The position numbers and the translations under genes were made by a program. 64,000 nt of DNA from Bacteroidales bacterium. Its GTDB lineage: Bacteria > Bacteroidota > Bacteroidia > Bacteroidales > F082. Below the pieces are notes generated by a model that was given only the letters and a program-made list of their open reading frames with translations, had not been told where the DNA came from and ran no database searches. Positions 8,731 to 18,149 of this stretch are shown here, piece after piece; within the stretch, counting starts at the first letter, position 1; every line of letters starts with the position of its first letter. Location: contig JANQGJ010000059.1 of the NCBI GenBank assembly GCA_028277395.1, forward strand, positions 52,592 to 116,591. Reading direction: 5' to 3'.

Positions 8731-9288
8731 ATGAAGGAACAATTACAAAAAATACTTCCCTCTGAGAGAGTCGGGGAATTAATGAATATAGGTTATTTCA
8801 GGAAGATCAATGCAGGTGAGTATTTCATCCGTGAAGGCGAAGTTCCAAACAAACTGGCATTCCTTTCGAAGGGGTTGTTCAGGTATGTGTACATTAGTGA
8901 CAAAGGAAATGAGTATACCAAAGGTATAATAATGGAGATGAACTTTCTCGGTTCTTATTCTGCTCTGATTTCCCAAACGCCGTCTTACTTCTTTGTTGAA
9001 GCACTGGAAGACTCTGAAATCCTTGAAATAAACTACCAGAAGTGGCAAAACCTTGTAAACGATGATATATTTTGGGTTAAATTCCTGCTCAAAAATGTAG
9101 AACGGGCATTCACCATAAAGGAAAGAAGAGAACGTGACCTGTTACTGCTGGATGCAGAAACAAGGTATAACAACTTTCTCAGAGAGTTACCCGGATTGCA
9201 AAACCGTATTAAACAAAATGTAATAGCGTCATACCTGGGAATTCTACCCGAATCGTTAAGTAGAATTCGAAAAAAAGTCCATTCTTAA
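8731..9288 (+). CDS. Crp/Fnr-family transcriptional regulator
   Basis: A 185-residue protein with an N-terminal cyclic-nucleotide-binding jelly roll (YFIREGEVPNKLAFLSKGLFRY, then EYTKGIIMEMNFLGSY) and a short C-terminal helix-turn-helix (VIASYLGILPESLSRIRKK). No cysteine cluster for an Fe-S centre is seen, so it is not FNR-like in sensing. This small form is widespread in Bacteroidota. The next gene, an SDR dehydrogenase 63 bases downstream, is a likely target or partner. Confidence 0.92.
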   Translation: MKEQLQKILPSERVGELMNIGYFRKINAGEYFIREGEVPNKLAFLSKGLFRYVYISDKGNEYTKGIIMEMNFLGSYSALISQTPSYFFVEALEDSEILEINYQKWQNLVNDDIFWVKFLLKNVERAFTIKERRERDLLLLDAETRYNNFLRELPGLQNRIKQNVIASYLGILPESLSRIRKKVHS

Positions 9289-9320
9289 CATAGATCAATG
9301 TACAGGGTATTTTCGTGATA

Positions 9321-9328
9321 TAGTTTTG
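9321..9328 (+). promoter_or_regulatory. Possible -7 box of the SDR gene
   Basis: TAGTTTTG matches TAnnTTTG and lies 24 bases before the ATG at 9352. No good TTG was found at -33, and the site could be served by the Crp-type regulator encoded upstream. Confidence 0.35.
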
Positions 9329-9351
9329 CTTAAAATTTAAAAACATATATC

Positions 9352-10089
9352 ATGAAACTATCAGGAAATACAATATTAGTAACCGGAGGAAGTTCCGGGA
9401 TCGGACTGGAGATCAGCAAACAGTTATTACAAAAAAGTAATAAAGTTATAATTTGTGGCAGATCACAAAAAAAACTTGATGAAGCAAAGAAGCTTAATCC
9501 CGAACTAATTGTTTATCAATGTGATATCTCCCAAAAAGAACAGATCAATGAACTTGTGAACAAAATTGAGTCAGAACATCCTGATATCAATGTACTTATA
9601 AACAATGCCGCCATTGTCCATAAAACAAGCTTTGTTGACAACCCGGAAATACTCCGTTTGGCGGAGGAAGAAACAGCTACAAATTTCCTGGGACCGGTTA
9701 GACTTATAAAAAAACTGCTTCCGGTGTTAAATAACAATGATAAGCCCTGCATTGTAAATGTAACAACGGGGCTGGTATATATTCCAAGAACCATTTATCC
9801 GTTTTACAACGCAACAAAAGCAGCATTACATTCATTTACACAAGGTTTAAGATTTCAAATTGATAATTCGAAAACAGAAATTATTGAAGTGATGTTTCCT
9901 GCTGTTGATACAGCCTGGCATAAAGGAGATCCTCCAAAAATAGCTATCTCCCCTAAAATTGCAGTTGATGCAATGTTTAAAGGAATAAAAAAGAACAGGT
10001 CGGAGATAAGGATAGGTAAAGCCAAGCTTCTTTACAGAATATCACGAATAGCACCGGCATTTGCACTAAAAAAAGTAAATAGTCTCTAG
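9352..10089 (+). CDS. Short-chain dehydrogenase/reductase (DltE-like)
   Basis: This 245-residue classical SDR has the NAD(P)-binding TGGSSGIG motif at 11-18, a CDIS segment for the adenine pocket, INNAAIV in the NNAG position, and a catalytic YNATK (Tyr and Lys) near 150. The C-terminal KNRSEIRIGKAKLLYRISRIAP region is typical of the DltE/YdfG-like group of Bacteroidota. A basic residue pattern after strand two (CGRSQKK) suggests NADP preference. It follows the Crp-family regulator. The substrate is unknown. Confidence 0.92.
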   Translation: MKLSGNTILVTGGSSGIGLEISKQLLQKSNKVIICGRSQKKLDEAKKLNPELIVYQCDISQKEQINELVNKIESEHPDINVLINNAAIVHKTSFVDNPEILRLAEEETATNFLGPVRLIKKLLPVLNNNDKPCIVNVTTGLVYIPRTIYPFYNATKAALHSFTQGLRFQIDNSKTEIIEVMFPAVDTAWHKGDPPKIAISPKIAVDAMFKGIKKNRSEIRIGKAKLLYRISRIAPAFALKKVNSL

Positions 10090-10284
10090 AAAAATGAAAT
10101 TTTTGGTTTTAACAAACATGTAACTATAATTACAAATTACAGGATTAGATACATATTAACCTGAACAATCCAAAGAAATTATCCTTAGGGAATTTTGTGA
10201 TGTCATTGCCAGATACATCAATCATCATACATTAATTAACTTTGTCGATGTTATTAAGAATTAATCGTAAATCATTATAAAGTA

Positions 10285-10904
10285 AATATTTCAGATAACA
10301 TTTTTGCTGAATATCAACCGGCAAATCACAGGACCAAACAATACAAAAACCAATTCACGATACCATTCTTAAGCATAAGTTTGAAATTATTCTTACAAAA
10401 GATCAAACCATGCGGTTAGTATTGCCAGGAGTTGAAGAAATGTTTGGAAATTCATCAGCTGAAACAGATCATTCCCGGAACGTCATACATGAGCAGGATA
10501 ACATAAACAAATCTGAGATCATTAAAATAATTGACGACTACGGACGGCCAGGTAAAAGCAGAGCCGGAGAAAAAGCAAACCAGTGTATCTGGCTTGTAAT
10601 ACATCATATCCCGCTTGAAACACAGGAAAAATATGTTCCATGTTTAAGAAAATCTGTTAAACCTGGTGAATCACAGGGCTGGCAGCTGACATTTTTGGAG
10701 GACAGAAGAAAAATGCGAAAGGGAGAACCTTAAACCTATGGCAAACAGAGAATATATGAAAAGGAAACCGGAAAAGCACACATCTACAAAATAAAGAATG
10801 TAGCAGGTGTAAACAAAATAAGAGTGGCAATAGGACTTTAACCGCCGGAAGAATATGCTAAAATAATGGAGATGTATTCTATCAGAAATCAGATTAACGC
10901 GTGA
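10285..10904 (+). pseudogene. Broken DUF6624-family gene
   Basis: The middle part (frame through 10410-10733) reads ILTKDQTMRLVLPGVEEMFG and later IIDDYGRPGKSRAGEKANQC, which is the core of DUF6624 proteins. The family's usual C-terminal segment follows only in another frame: YGKQRIYEKETGKAHIYKI, then VAIGL, an in-frame TAA where a sense codon is expected, and PPEEYAKIMEMYS, ending at a TGA (10902-10904). Near 10320 another shift joins the upstream fragment NISDNIFAEYQP. At least two frameshifts and one nonsense codon make it non-functional. An intact distant relative is at 18150. Confidence 0.75.
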
Positions 10905-11078
10905 CAGTTAACCCTTTGCGATATTATTTTAGCACCCACTTACCGGAGACAGGCATGCTTCGTATTAAAAATATTTTATCGTAATATTTATTATTCAAAT
11001 CATTTGTTTGGCATACAAATTGCTTGTTTTCAGAGTGTTTAATTGAAAATAATTATCTGTTTATCAAAATTTGTAAAA

Positions 11079-11594
11079 ATGAAAAAGCTATTAATACCTG
11101 CCGTTACAATCATGATTATTGCCATGATTGCCTTTGCCTGTAACAAAGATGAAAATCCTTCAGGTGAAATTACAGGAGGATTAACCTGGAATTCTGAATG
11201 TAAGGACAATCTAAAATCATCAACAACTGTATCCACAACATCTGATTCACTGTCATGTGTAGAATTTCATTATAACGAAAGCACCGGGAAACTAACGTTG
11301 AAACACATTAATGCAGGATTTAACTGCTGCCCCGGAGAGATCACATGTACTGTTTCAACAAACAACGACTCAATTATAATTCAGGAATATGAAGAAGCCC
11401 CGTTATGTAGTTGCAACTGTCTTTTTGACCTTGACATTGAGGTAAATAATGTTGAAAGAAATAAGTACATCCTTAAATTCATTGAACCATATGTTGGAAA
11501 CCAGGAAGAACTAATATTTGAAATCGATCTGATAAAAGATAGTGAAGGTTTGCATTGCGTAACCAGATTGCAATATCCATGGGGAGTGCAGTAA
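11079..11594 (+). CDS. Putative lipoprotein of unknown function
   Basis: I start at the ATG giving MKKLLIPAVTIMIIAMIAFAC; this is a textbook lipoprotein signal with the lipobox FAC and the first mature residues C-N-K-D-E. An upstream in-frame codon at 11043 would place a charged tail before the signal. The mature protein of about 150 residues is cysteine-rich (C-C-P near 75 and C-S-C-N-C near 110) and acidic. I do not recognise the family. It is probably anchored in the outer or inner membrane facing the periplasm or surface. Confidence 0.75.
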   Translation: MKKLLIPAVTIMIIAMIAFACNKDENPSGEITGGLTWNSECKDNLKSSTTVSTTSDSLSCVEFHYNESTGKLTLKHINAGFNCCPGEITCTVSTNNDSIIIQEYEEAPLCSCNCLFDLDIEVNNVERNKYILKFIEPYVGNQEELIFEIDLIKDSEGLHCVTRLQYPWGVQ

Positions 11595-11690
11595 TGATCA
11601 AAAAATAACAAAGTCCCTGGTAGATCTTACGGATTAATATTCTAACAATCCTGTTTGTTCTCATAAACATACCGAATTAAAAAATCTTTA

Positions 11691-11715
11691 TATATTTGCA
11701 TACCGACCGTTCGGT
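11691..11715 (+). promoter_or_regulatory. Promoter and TetR-type operator
   Basis: TATATTTG (11691-11698) is a perfect -7 box. Four bases later ACCGACCGTTCGGT (11702-11715) is a near-perfect palindrome of the kind bound by many TetR-family repressors. Sitting over the expected transcription start, it would block the reductase-TetR operon that begins at 11747, whose second gene encodes a TetR regulator. This makes negative autoregulation a strong inference. Confidence 0.75.
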
Positions 11716-11746
11716 TTGTTTTTGTAATTTTTAATAGCATAATGTT

Positions 11747-12610
11747 ATGAAAAGAGTACTGGTTGCCGGTGCTTCCGGTTATTTAGGTAAATATCTTGTA
11801 AGAGAGCTGCAGAAAAGGGATTTCCATGTCAGGGTATTGATCAGAGATGTTGATCAGAAAATACTTTTCACTGATATAGATGACTACTTCATTGGTAATG
11901 TTACACAGCCTGAAACCATTCAAAATGTAACACAGGATATTGATTACGTTTTCTCAACCATAGGTATTACACGTCAAAAGGATGGGTTAACATATATGGA
12001 AGTTGACTATATGGGAAATCATAATTTGCTAAATGAAGCTATTAAATCGGGCACCAGTCACTTTCTGTATGTTTCAGCCATCAATGGTGATAACATGCGA
12101 AATCTGAAGATATTTGAGGCTAAAGAGAAGTTTGTTGATGAACTCATTAATTCAGGTCTTGGTTATACCATAATGAGACCCAACGGATTTTTCTCGGATA
12201 TGAGGGATTTTTTAAACATGGCAAAAGGAGGCAAAGTTTTTCTATTTGGTGATGGAAATTATCAATTAAACCCAATTGACGGTAAAGACCTTGCAAAAGT
12301 TTGTGTTGACAGCTTATTAGCTGGTGAAAAGGAAGTAATAGCCGGAGGTCCTGATTTACTAAGTCAGAATCAGATTGCAGAACTTGCCCTTGAGGCCTGG
12401 AGTAATGACCCAAATATTATACACCTACCCAACTGGATGAGAAAGTTTACAATCTGGTTACTACGAACAACTACATCTTCCAAAACTTACGGACCAGTAG
12501 AATTTTTCCTGACAGCAATGTCAATTGATAATATTGCAGCACCATTTGGGACTCGCAGACTGGCAGATTTTTTCAATAACGAAGTTAAATCACAAACTAA
12601 AAATGAGTAA
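11747..12610 (+). CDS. NmrA-like / atypical SDR NAD(P)-binding protein
   Basis: A 287-residue protein with an N-terminal Rossmann glycine motif GASGYLGKYL (residues 7-16) and a basic strand end (VLIRDVDQK) that fits NADP binding. The STIGITRQKDGLTYMEVDY and YVSAINGDNM segments are typical of the atypical SDR/NmrA group. The YxxxK catalytic pair of classical SDRs is not evident. The stop codon overlaps the start of the TetR gene by 8 nt, so the two are translationally coupled. Regulation by that TetR through the operator at 11702 is likely; the ligand and substrate are unknown. Confidence 0.88.
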   Translation: MKRVLVAGASGYLGKYLVRELQKRDFHVRVLIRDVDQKILFTDIDDYFIGNVTQPETIQNVTQDIDYVFSTIGITRQKDGLTYMEVDYMGNHNLLNEAIKSGTSHFLYVSAINGDNMRNLKIFEAKEKFVDELINSGLGYTIMRPNGFFSDMRDFLNMAKGGKVFLFGDGNYQLNPIDGKDLAKVCVDSLLAGEKEVIAGGPDLLSQNQIAELALEAWSNDPNIIHLPNWMRKFTIWLLRTTTSSKTYGPVEFFLTAMSIDNIAAPFGTRRLADFFNNEVKSQTKNE

Positions 12611-13151
12611 AAAAGAAAGTAAATCATATATACTGGAGACTTCATTCAGACTGTTTCTTGATAAGGGGTTCAACAATACATCAATGTCAGACCTGGTAAC
12701 TGAAACAGGAATGTCTAAAGGTGCATTCTATCACTATTTTGCAAATAAAGAAGAACTTTACAGAGAAGTCATTGATAAATATTTTCTTTCGTATTACAGG
12801 GAAACCGACTGGAAATTGCTCGAAAACAGCAATTCTGAACAGATAAAGGAGCATATTTCAAATTTTTACTGTTCATTCATTCCTGAGATTATAAGAATCT
12901 CACAAAAGGGTGTATCACGATATTACATTATGTTTTTCGAAGCATACGATATTTACCCTGAATTTAAAAAGGAAGTAATGATATTCTACACACGTCTGAA
13001 ATCAATACTTATTGAGACATTCAGAGAAGAAAACATTGAAAAACCCATATTGCAGGCAACAAATACCATCGCACATTATGAAGGCCTGATGTTCTGGATT
13101 TCTGTGTTTCCGGATAGAGATATTAAAGATTTAATTAAGGGGAAATTTTAA
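12603..13151 (+). CDS. TetR/AcrR-family transcriptional regulator
   Basis: I start at the ATG inside ATGAGTAA, overlapping the preceding stop, which gives MSKKESKSYILETSF; longer in-frame extensions read back through the reductase gene. The N-terminal TetR helix-turn-helix is clear (FLDKGFNNTSMSDLVTETG followed by MSKGAFYHYFANKEELY). The C-terminal ligand domain of about 120 residues is variable, as expected. It is the second gene of the operon controlled by the palindrome at 11702-11715, so it probably represses itself and the reductase until an unknown ligand appears. Confidence 0.95.
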   Translation: MSKKESKSYILETSFRLFLDKGFNNTSMSDLVTETGMSKGAFYHYFANKEELYREVIDKYFLSYYRETDWKLLENSNSEQIKEHISNFYCSFIPEIIRISQKGVSRYYIMFFEAYDIYPEFKKEVMIFYTRLKSILIETFREENIEKPILQATNTIAHYEGLMFWISVFPDRDIKDLIKGKF

Positions 13152-13345
13152 ACTCCACCGGTTCAAAACCTATAGTGCTTATATTGTCGTGAATGAAATT
13201 ATGATATTTACTTAAATACCCGATGGTCATAACATCACCGAAATACTACATAAAAACCAACTACTCGCTATTCATAGCAGTTCATTTCATACCTGAAACA
13301 TGAATACAATGTCAGTACTAAAGATTAAAGTATCAATAGCATTCT

Positions 13346-13377
13346 TTTGTCTTGAAAACCCATTTTACCTAATTTTG
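13346..13377 (+). promoter_or_regulatory. Promoter of the DUF438-hemerythrin gene
   Basis: TTTG (13346-13349), a 20-base spacer and TAATTTTG (13370-13377) form a full Bacteroidota promoter 22 bases before the ATG at 13400. Confidence 0.7.
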
Positions 13378-13399
13378 GAGTCTTAATCAAAACATACAG

Positions 13400-14590
13400 A
13401 TGTCAGAAATATCAAAGACAAAAGAAAGAAGATTGTTCAAACTGCTGGAAGTATCAAAACTCGTACTAAAAACCGGAAATGCACGTCAATTCATTCTTGA
13501 AAACGAGGACTTCATAAACACCGTAATCCCTTCAGATTTTATTGCACTTTTTGATGAGCTGGTTAGAGAAGGATACTCCATCGACGAATTAAAAACATGT
13601 TCAAACAAGATCATTAATATTTTTTATAAACCCATTGATAATTACGATAGATATGAGCCAGAACCAGATTCATTTTTAGGTGTACTGGAACTGAATAACA
13701 GCAAAATGGAGAGTATTCTGGATAAGATAAGACCTGTTTATAAAGCAATGATCAAAAACAAAGGGAACAAAGAGAACATCAATAAACTTCTGGTACTTTT
13801 TAGTTCACTTGAAACATTTGTGAAACATTATACGATTAAAGAAAACGTACTATTTCCCATACTGGAACAAACATGGCCAGACTATCGGTGTTTACAGATA
13901 ATGTGGTCATTTCATGATGATATCAGGAGAAATATCAAGAATATTATTAACGAACTGGAAAATGGCATCACTGATTTTAAGATATTTAACCGATGGGTTG
14001 GAGATGTTTTCTTCAATATGTTAACAATAAAGTTCCGTGAGGAAAAAATACTGTTTCCCTATATATTATCTACCATAGAGGAAGAACATTTAAGTAAAAT
14101 GAACATAGATGGCTTTGAGATCGGATACCCATATATCCAGCCTCAAAAAACACCTGATGTTGTCATTAAAACGAAGCAAAATACCTGTGATATGGATCTT
14201 GGAACCGGTTCACTTACTGTCGACCAGGTAAGACTGGTTTTTAACCACTTACCGGTTGATATAACATATGTTGATGAAAATGATAAGGTTCAGTACTTTT
14301 CCACTCCAAAAAAACGGATATTTCCACGGACGACTGCAATAATTGGTCGCGAAGTTAATAATTGTCACCCTCCTGAAAGTGTTCACGTTGTTGAAAAAAT
14401 AGTACAGTCATTCAAAAACGGAGAAAAGGACAAAGCAGATTTCTGGATAAATATGAATAATGAAACTATTCTGATACAATACTTTGCAGTAAGAGATAAT
14501 AAGCAAAATTATAAGGGAGTTATCGAAGTTTCCCAGGAAATTACAGAGATAAAAAAACTAAAAGGAGAAAAAAGGTTACTCGACTGGTAA
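13400..14590 (+). CDS. DUF438 - hemerythrin - PAS protein
   Basis: This 396-residue cytosolic protein has three parts. Residues about 10-85 match DUF438, the Firmicutes/Bacteroidota domain that precedes hemerythrin. Residues about 95-235 form an HHE hemerythrin-like four-helix bundle with candidate iron ligands in FVKHYTIKENVLFP, SFHDDIR and FREEKILFP. Residues about 265-390 form a PAS domain (LPVDITYVDENDKVQYFS, then ignition-type GREVNNCHPPESV). Proteins of this design are thought to sense oxygen or nitric oxide or to handle iron under anaerobiosis. It has its own promoter and no obvious operon partner beyond the GNAT 29 bases downstream. Confidence 0.9.
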   Translation: MSEISKTKERRLFKLLEVSKLVLKTGNARQFILENEDFINTVIPSDFIALFDELVREGYSIDELKTCSNKIINIFYKPIDNYDRYEPEPDSFLGVLELNNSKMESILDKIRPVYKAMIKNKGNKENINKLLVLFSSLETFVKHYTIKENVLFPILEQTWPDYRCLQIMWSFHDDIRRNIKNIINELENGITDFKIFNRWVGDVFFNMLTIKFREEKILFPYILSTIEEEHLSKMNIDGFEIGYPYIQPQKTPDVVIKTKQNTCDMDLGTGSLTVDQVRLVFNHLPVDITYVDENDKVQYFSTPKKRIFPRTTAIIGREVNNCHPPESVHVVEKIVQSFKNGEKDKADFWINMNNETILIQYFAVRDNKQNYKGVIEVSQEITEIKKLKGEKRLLDW

Positions 14591-14619
14591 CGTAAATTTC
14601 AAAATTAAAAACTGAATTA

Positions 14620-15180
14620 ATGAATATTGAGATAAAACAGCTGTCACCTGAACTAATAAACGATTACCTCTACTTTTTCGATAATATGGTTTTCACCGAG
14701 AATCCTGACTGGTCAAAATGTTACTGTTATTCATACCATTTTACCGGAACTGTCGAAGAATGGACAAGAGAAAACAATCGTAAGGCAGTATCAAAATTAA
14801 TCTCTGAAAACAAAATGCGTGGTTACCTGGCATTTGACGGAGATATACCCGTTGGCTGGTGCAATGCAAACGACAGGAAAAATTACCAGGCTTTAAAAGA
14901 GAACGACGGATATGAAGATAATATATGTTCAATAGTCTGTTTTTTAATAAGCCCTCAGTATCGTGGAAAAGGGATTGCAGGTAAGCTACTGGACGAAGTA
15001 TGTTCTGACTATAACCAAAAAGGCTACAGTTACATAGAAGTATATCCGCGCAAAGGAACACAATCCTGCGAAAAACACTACCATGGTCCACTAAGCTTAT
15101 ACGAAAAACGTGATTTTGAAATCTACAGGGAGTATGAGGACAAGTATGTGCTGAGAAGGAGTTTACAGTCTTTTAGATAA
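14620..15180 (+). CDS. GNAT family N-acetyltransferase
   Basis: A 186-residue protein with the GNAT loop YRGKGIAGKLL preceded by the VCFLISPQ strand and followed by YIEVYPRKG. The HYHGPLSLYEKRDFEIYREYED ending is characteristic of a small GNAT subgroup that acts on unknown small molecules. It begins 29 bases after the hemerythrin gene and is probably expressed with it. After it the intergenic repeat array starts. Confidence 0.88.
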   Translation: MNIEIKQLSPELINDYLYFFDNMVFTENPDWSKCYCYSYHFTGTVEEWTRENNRKAVSKLISENKMRGYLAFDGDIPVGWCNANDRKNYQALKENDGYEDNICSIVCFLISPQYRGKGIAGKLLDEVCSDYNQKGYSYIEVYPRKGTQSCEKHYHGPLSLYEKRDFEIYREYEDKYVLRRSLQSFR

Positions 15181-15200
15181 TGCTAAATAAACAACAATAA

Positions 15201-15950
15201 CTTTGTGATGTACTTCGTGTCCTTCGTGGTTTAAAAAAAACAATGCTAAAACAACCACAAAGAACAAGAATACAAAAAGGTTCAGTATTAATCATGAAAT
15301 AACACATATTCATTTCTTCGCATCCTTCGTGATGTACTTCGCGTCCTTCGTGGTAAGAAAAACAGTACTAAAACAACCACAAAGAACAAGAATACACATA
15401 GGTTAATTATAATCATAGAATGCATATTCATTTCTTCGTATCCTTCGTGATGTACTTCGCGTCCTTCGTGGCAAAGAAAACAGTGCTAAAACAACCACAA
15501 AGAACAAGAATACACATAGGTTAATTACAATCATAGAATGCATATTCATTTCTTCGTATCCTTCGTGATGTACTTCGCGTCCTTCGTGGTAAAAAAAACA
15601 GTACTAAAACAACCACAAAGAACAAGAATACACAAAGGTTAATTATGATCATAGAATGCATATTCATTTCTTCATATCCTTCGTGATGTACTTCGCGTCC
15701 TCCGTGGTAAAAAAACAGTGCTAAAACAACCACAAATAACAAGAATACACAAAGGTTAATTATAATCATAGAATGCATATTCATTTCTTCGAATCCTTCG
15801 TGATGTACTTCGTGTCCTTCGTGGTAAAAAAAACAGTGCTAAAACAACCACAATGAACAAGAATACACAAAGGTTCAGTATTAATCATGAAATAACACAT
15901 ATTCATTTCTTCGTGCCCTTCGTGATGTACTTTGTGTCCTTAGTGGTAAA
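15201..15950. repeat. Intergenic tandem array, seven copies of a ~118-124 bp unit
   Basis: The core CCTTCGTGGT (or variant) recurs at 15221, 15345, 15463, 15581, 15699, 15816 and 15938, a period of 117-124 bases. Each unit has a CTTCGTGATGTACTTCGCG segment, the core, an A-rich spacer, ACCACAAAGAACAAGAATAC and a variable A/T-rich part. CTTCGTGGT and ACCACAAAG are near inverted repeats, so each unit can fold. The outer units have diverged and the middle ones are almost identical. The 87-residue minus-strand frame inside the array is a product of the repeat, not a gene. A related array is at 20270-20695. Confidence 0.9.
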
Positions 15951-16059
15951 AAATCACAAGACTACTTTATCTACAATTAGCCAGTCAAGCAATAGAACAG
16001 TCGAGCATTTAACAATCAAACCACGACCAAAACTTATCAATTTATTAATAGAATTACCC

Positions 16060-16090
16060 TTGTATTATGATAATTTGCACCGTATATTTG
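16060..16090 (+). promoter_or_regulatory. Promoter of the LRR/T9SS gene
   Basis: TTG (16060-16062), a 20-base spacer and TATATTTG (16083-16090) form a full Bacteroidota promoter 45 bases before the ATG at 16136. Confidence 0.65.
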
Positions 16091-16135
16091 TGAACTTGAT
16101 ATGTAATACAAAATACCAAATTAAAATCAGAATTA

Positions 16136-17482
16136 ATGAAACGAATTATCTTACTGCTGATCATTACAATTAATACTTTTACTATTTTAATATCACAATC
16201 CTGTTTACCTGACGGTATCATTTTCAATACACAGGAACAAATCGATAATTTCCAGACAGAATATCCGGGATGTACTGTAATTGAAGGAAATGTTTCTGTA
16301 AGCGGTGATGATGTTACTAACCTTAACGGACTGAATGTCATTACATCAATCGGTGGAGGTATAGCAATTCTTCAGAATTCTCAGTTAGATGATATAACCG
16401 GGCTACAGAACCTGACATCAATAGGCGATTACCTTGTACTATTTCAAAACGACTCATTATCAGAATTATCCGGTCTGGAAAACCTGACATATGTTGGAGG
16501 ATATTTTACAATGTTTCAAAATCATGAGGTTACTGAACTGACACCGCTTGGCAACATTGAATATATCGGAAGCAATATTGATATTACAAACAACAATAAG
16601 CTATTAAGTTTGTCCGGTCTGGAGAACGTTACCTCACTTGCAGGTAACCTGTTGATCTTTGGAAACGAATCACTGGAAAATCTTTTAGGGTTACAAAATA
16701 TAGTTTCAATAGGTGGTTATTTCGAAATATCTCAAAACAACTCTCTCATAAACTTGACAGGATTAAATGGTTTGAATAGCATCGGCGGATATCTGAGGAT
16801 ACTGGAAAATGATTCAATAACTGATTTGAGTGGCCTGAATAATCTGGTTTCAGTTGGCGAATATTTAAGAATAAAGGAAAATCAATTTCTTACAAGCCTG
16901 ACAGGTCTGAACGAGTTAACAACCATAGGTCAGAGTCTTCAGATTGATAAAAACCCTGTGATAAATGACCTGACTCCTCTACAAAAACTAACGTCCATTG
17001 GACTTTCCTTAAATATCGCAGAGAATCAGCAACTAACTTCTCTGGAAGGTCTAGATAACATTGAAGCAGCAACCATCAGCAACTTATACATATACCTGAA
17101 TCCTATGTTGTCTACATGTGATGTAAACAGTATTTGCGATTACTTGGAAACCCCAAATGGTGAAACAGGTATCGGCAATAACTATGCAGGATGCAACACA
17201 ACCTGGGAAATTGAGTATGCATGTTCATTATCGACATCATCTGCAGATAGTGAACAGGAGATTGTTATCTATCCTAACCCTGCCAGAAATATAATTTACA
17301 TAGTAAGTAGTAATAATGACCCCATTTGCAAAGTAAATATTTGCGATTTATCAAGTAATTATATAATGCAATATAATAATGAGAAACAAATTGACGTTTC
17401 AATTCTTAATAACGGGGTTTATGTGGTTGAAATTACAACAGACCGAAATATAGTCAGAAAACTGCTTGTAATAAATAAATAA
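16136..17482 (+). CDS. Secreted leucine-rich-repeat protein with T9SS sorting domain
   Basis: This 448-residue protein has an N-terminal signal peptide (hydrophobic stretch to about residue 20 ending ILISQ). A cap region CLPDGIIFNTQEQIDNF is followed by about 12 LRR-type units of 23-24 residues with the pattern L-x-G-L-x-N-L-x-x-I-G-G-x-L-x-I-x-x-N, the receptor-L-domain-like form common in Bacteroidota. The last about 75 residues form a type A T9SS C-terminal domain (IYPNPARNIIYI at its start, a final VRKLLVINK). It should therefore cross the outer membrane by the type IX system and be attached to the surface or released. A larger paralogue is at 42987. Binding partner unknown. Confidence 0.9.
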   Translation: MKRIILLLIITINTFTILISQSCLPDGIIFNTQEQIDNFQTEYPGCTVIEGNVSVSGDDVTNLNGLNVITSIGGGIAILQNSQLDDITGLQNLTSIGDYLVLFQNDSLSELSGLENLTYVGGYFTMFQNHEVTELTPLGNIEYIGSNIDITNNNKLLSLSGLENVTSLAGNLLIFGNESLENLLGLQNIVSIGGYFEISQNNSLINLTGLNGLNSIGGYLRILENDSITDLSGLNNLVSVGEYLRIKENQFLTSLTGLNELTTIGQSLQIDKNPVINDLTPLQKLTSIGLSLNIAENQQLTSLEGLDNIEAATISNLYIYLNPMLSTCDVNSICDYLETPNGETGIGNNYAGCNTTWEIEYACSLSTSSADSEQEIVIYPNPARNIIYIVSSNNDPICKVNICDLSSNYIMQYNNEKQIDVSILNNGVYVVEITTDRNIVRKLLVINK

Positions 17483-17540
17483 CCACGTTTCGATTTAGTT
17501 ACGGCTAAATACAAAAATTAATTAACTAAATACTATATCA

Positions 17541-18026
17541 ATGGAATTTACAAACGTTACAACAGCCCTGTTGCGCGGCGTTGCAAAATGGGAAACGAGA
17601 TTGATGAATTTAAAGGATACCAGTCTTTTTGAAAAACAAAATGATCAAAACAGGACCATAAAACAAATCCTTGGTCATATGGTTGACTCAGCATCAAACA
17701 ACCTGCACAGGATCATTCATCTGCAATATGAGAAGAACCCGTTAACATTTCCAAATTATGCTATTAACGGTAACAACGACAGGTGGATCGCAATTCAGAA
17801 TTACCAGGATGAAAACTGGGGAAACCTTGTGCAACTCTGGAAATATATCAACATTCACCTGGTCCATACCATAAATAATGTTGATCCTGTCAGGTTAAAG
17901 AATGAATGGATTTCAGGAACAGAATACGGGAATATATCGCTCGAAGAAATGATAACAGATTATCTCAGGCATTTCCACCTTCATCTTGATGAGATACAGG
18001 TAATTATAATCAGAGCAGAACGTTAA
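17541..18026 (+). CDS. DinB-like metal-dependent four-helix protein
   Basis: A 161-residue protein that fits the DinB/YfiT superfamily: an N-terminal helix with an amphipathic WETRL segment, GHMVDSASNNLHR giving the first metal-binding His, and RHFHLHLDEIQVI giving the C-terminal histidines. Members are often thiol- or bacillithiol-dependent enzymes, or stress-induced proteins without known activity. It lies 58 bases after the LRR gene. The family call is good; the reaction is unknown. Confidence 0.85.
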   Translation: MEFTNVTTALLRGVAKWETRLMNLKDTSLFEKQNDQNRTIKQILGHMVDSASNNLHRIIHLQYEKNPLTFPNYAINGNNDRWIAIQNYQDENWGNLVQLWKYINIHLVHTINNVDPVRLKNEWISGTEYGNISLEEMITDYLRHFHLHLDEIQVIIIRAER

Positions 18027-18149
18027 CTCTCCGATAATTTGATCCTTAATAACTACCGGAACGTTAAAGAGTGTAAAATTAGGTTAAAGTATGTGAATAA
18101 ATAAACTATAACCAATTGTTTGCCGTTTGCATAAAAAAACGGAATTCAC

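Noticed and set aside
15521..15784. An 87-residue minus-strand frame with two near-identical hydrophobic halves
   Set aside because: Its internal repetition follows exactly the 118-base period of the intergenic array; the frame is a by-product of the repeat and has no independent start or homology signal.
15201..15950. Possible CRISPR array
   Set aside because: Units are about 118-124 bases and similar along their length, with no short conserved repeat and unique spacers, and no cas genes are nearby.
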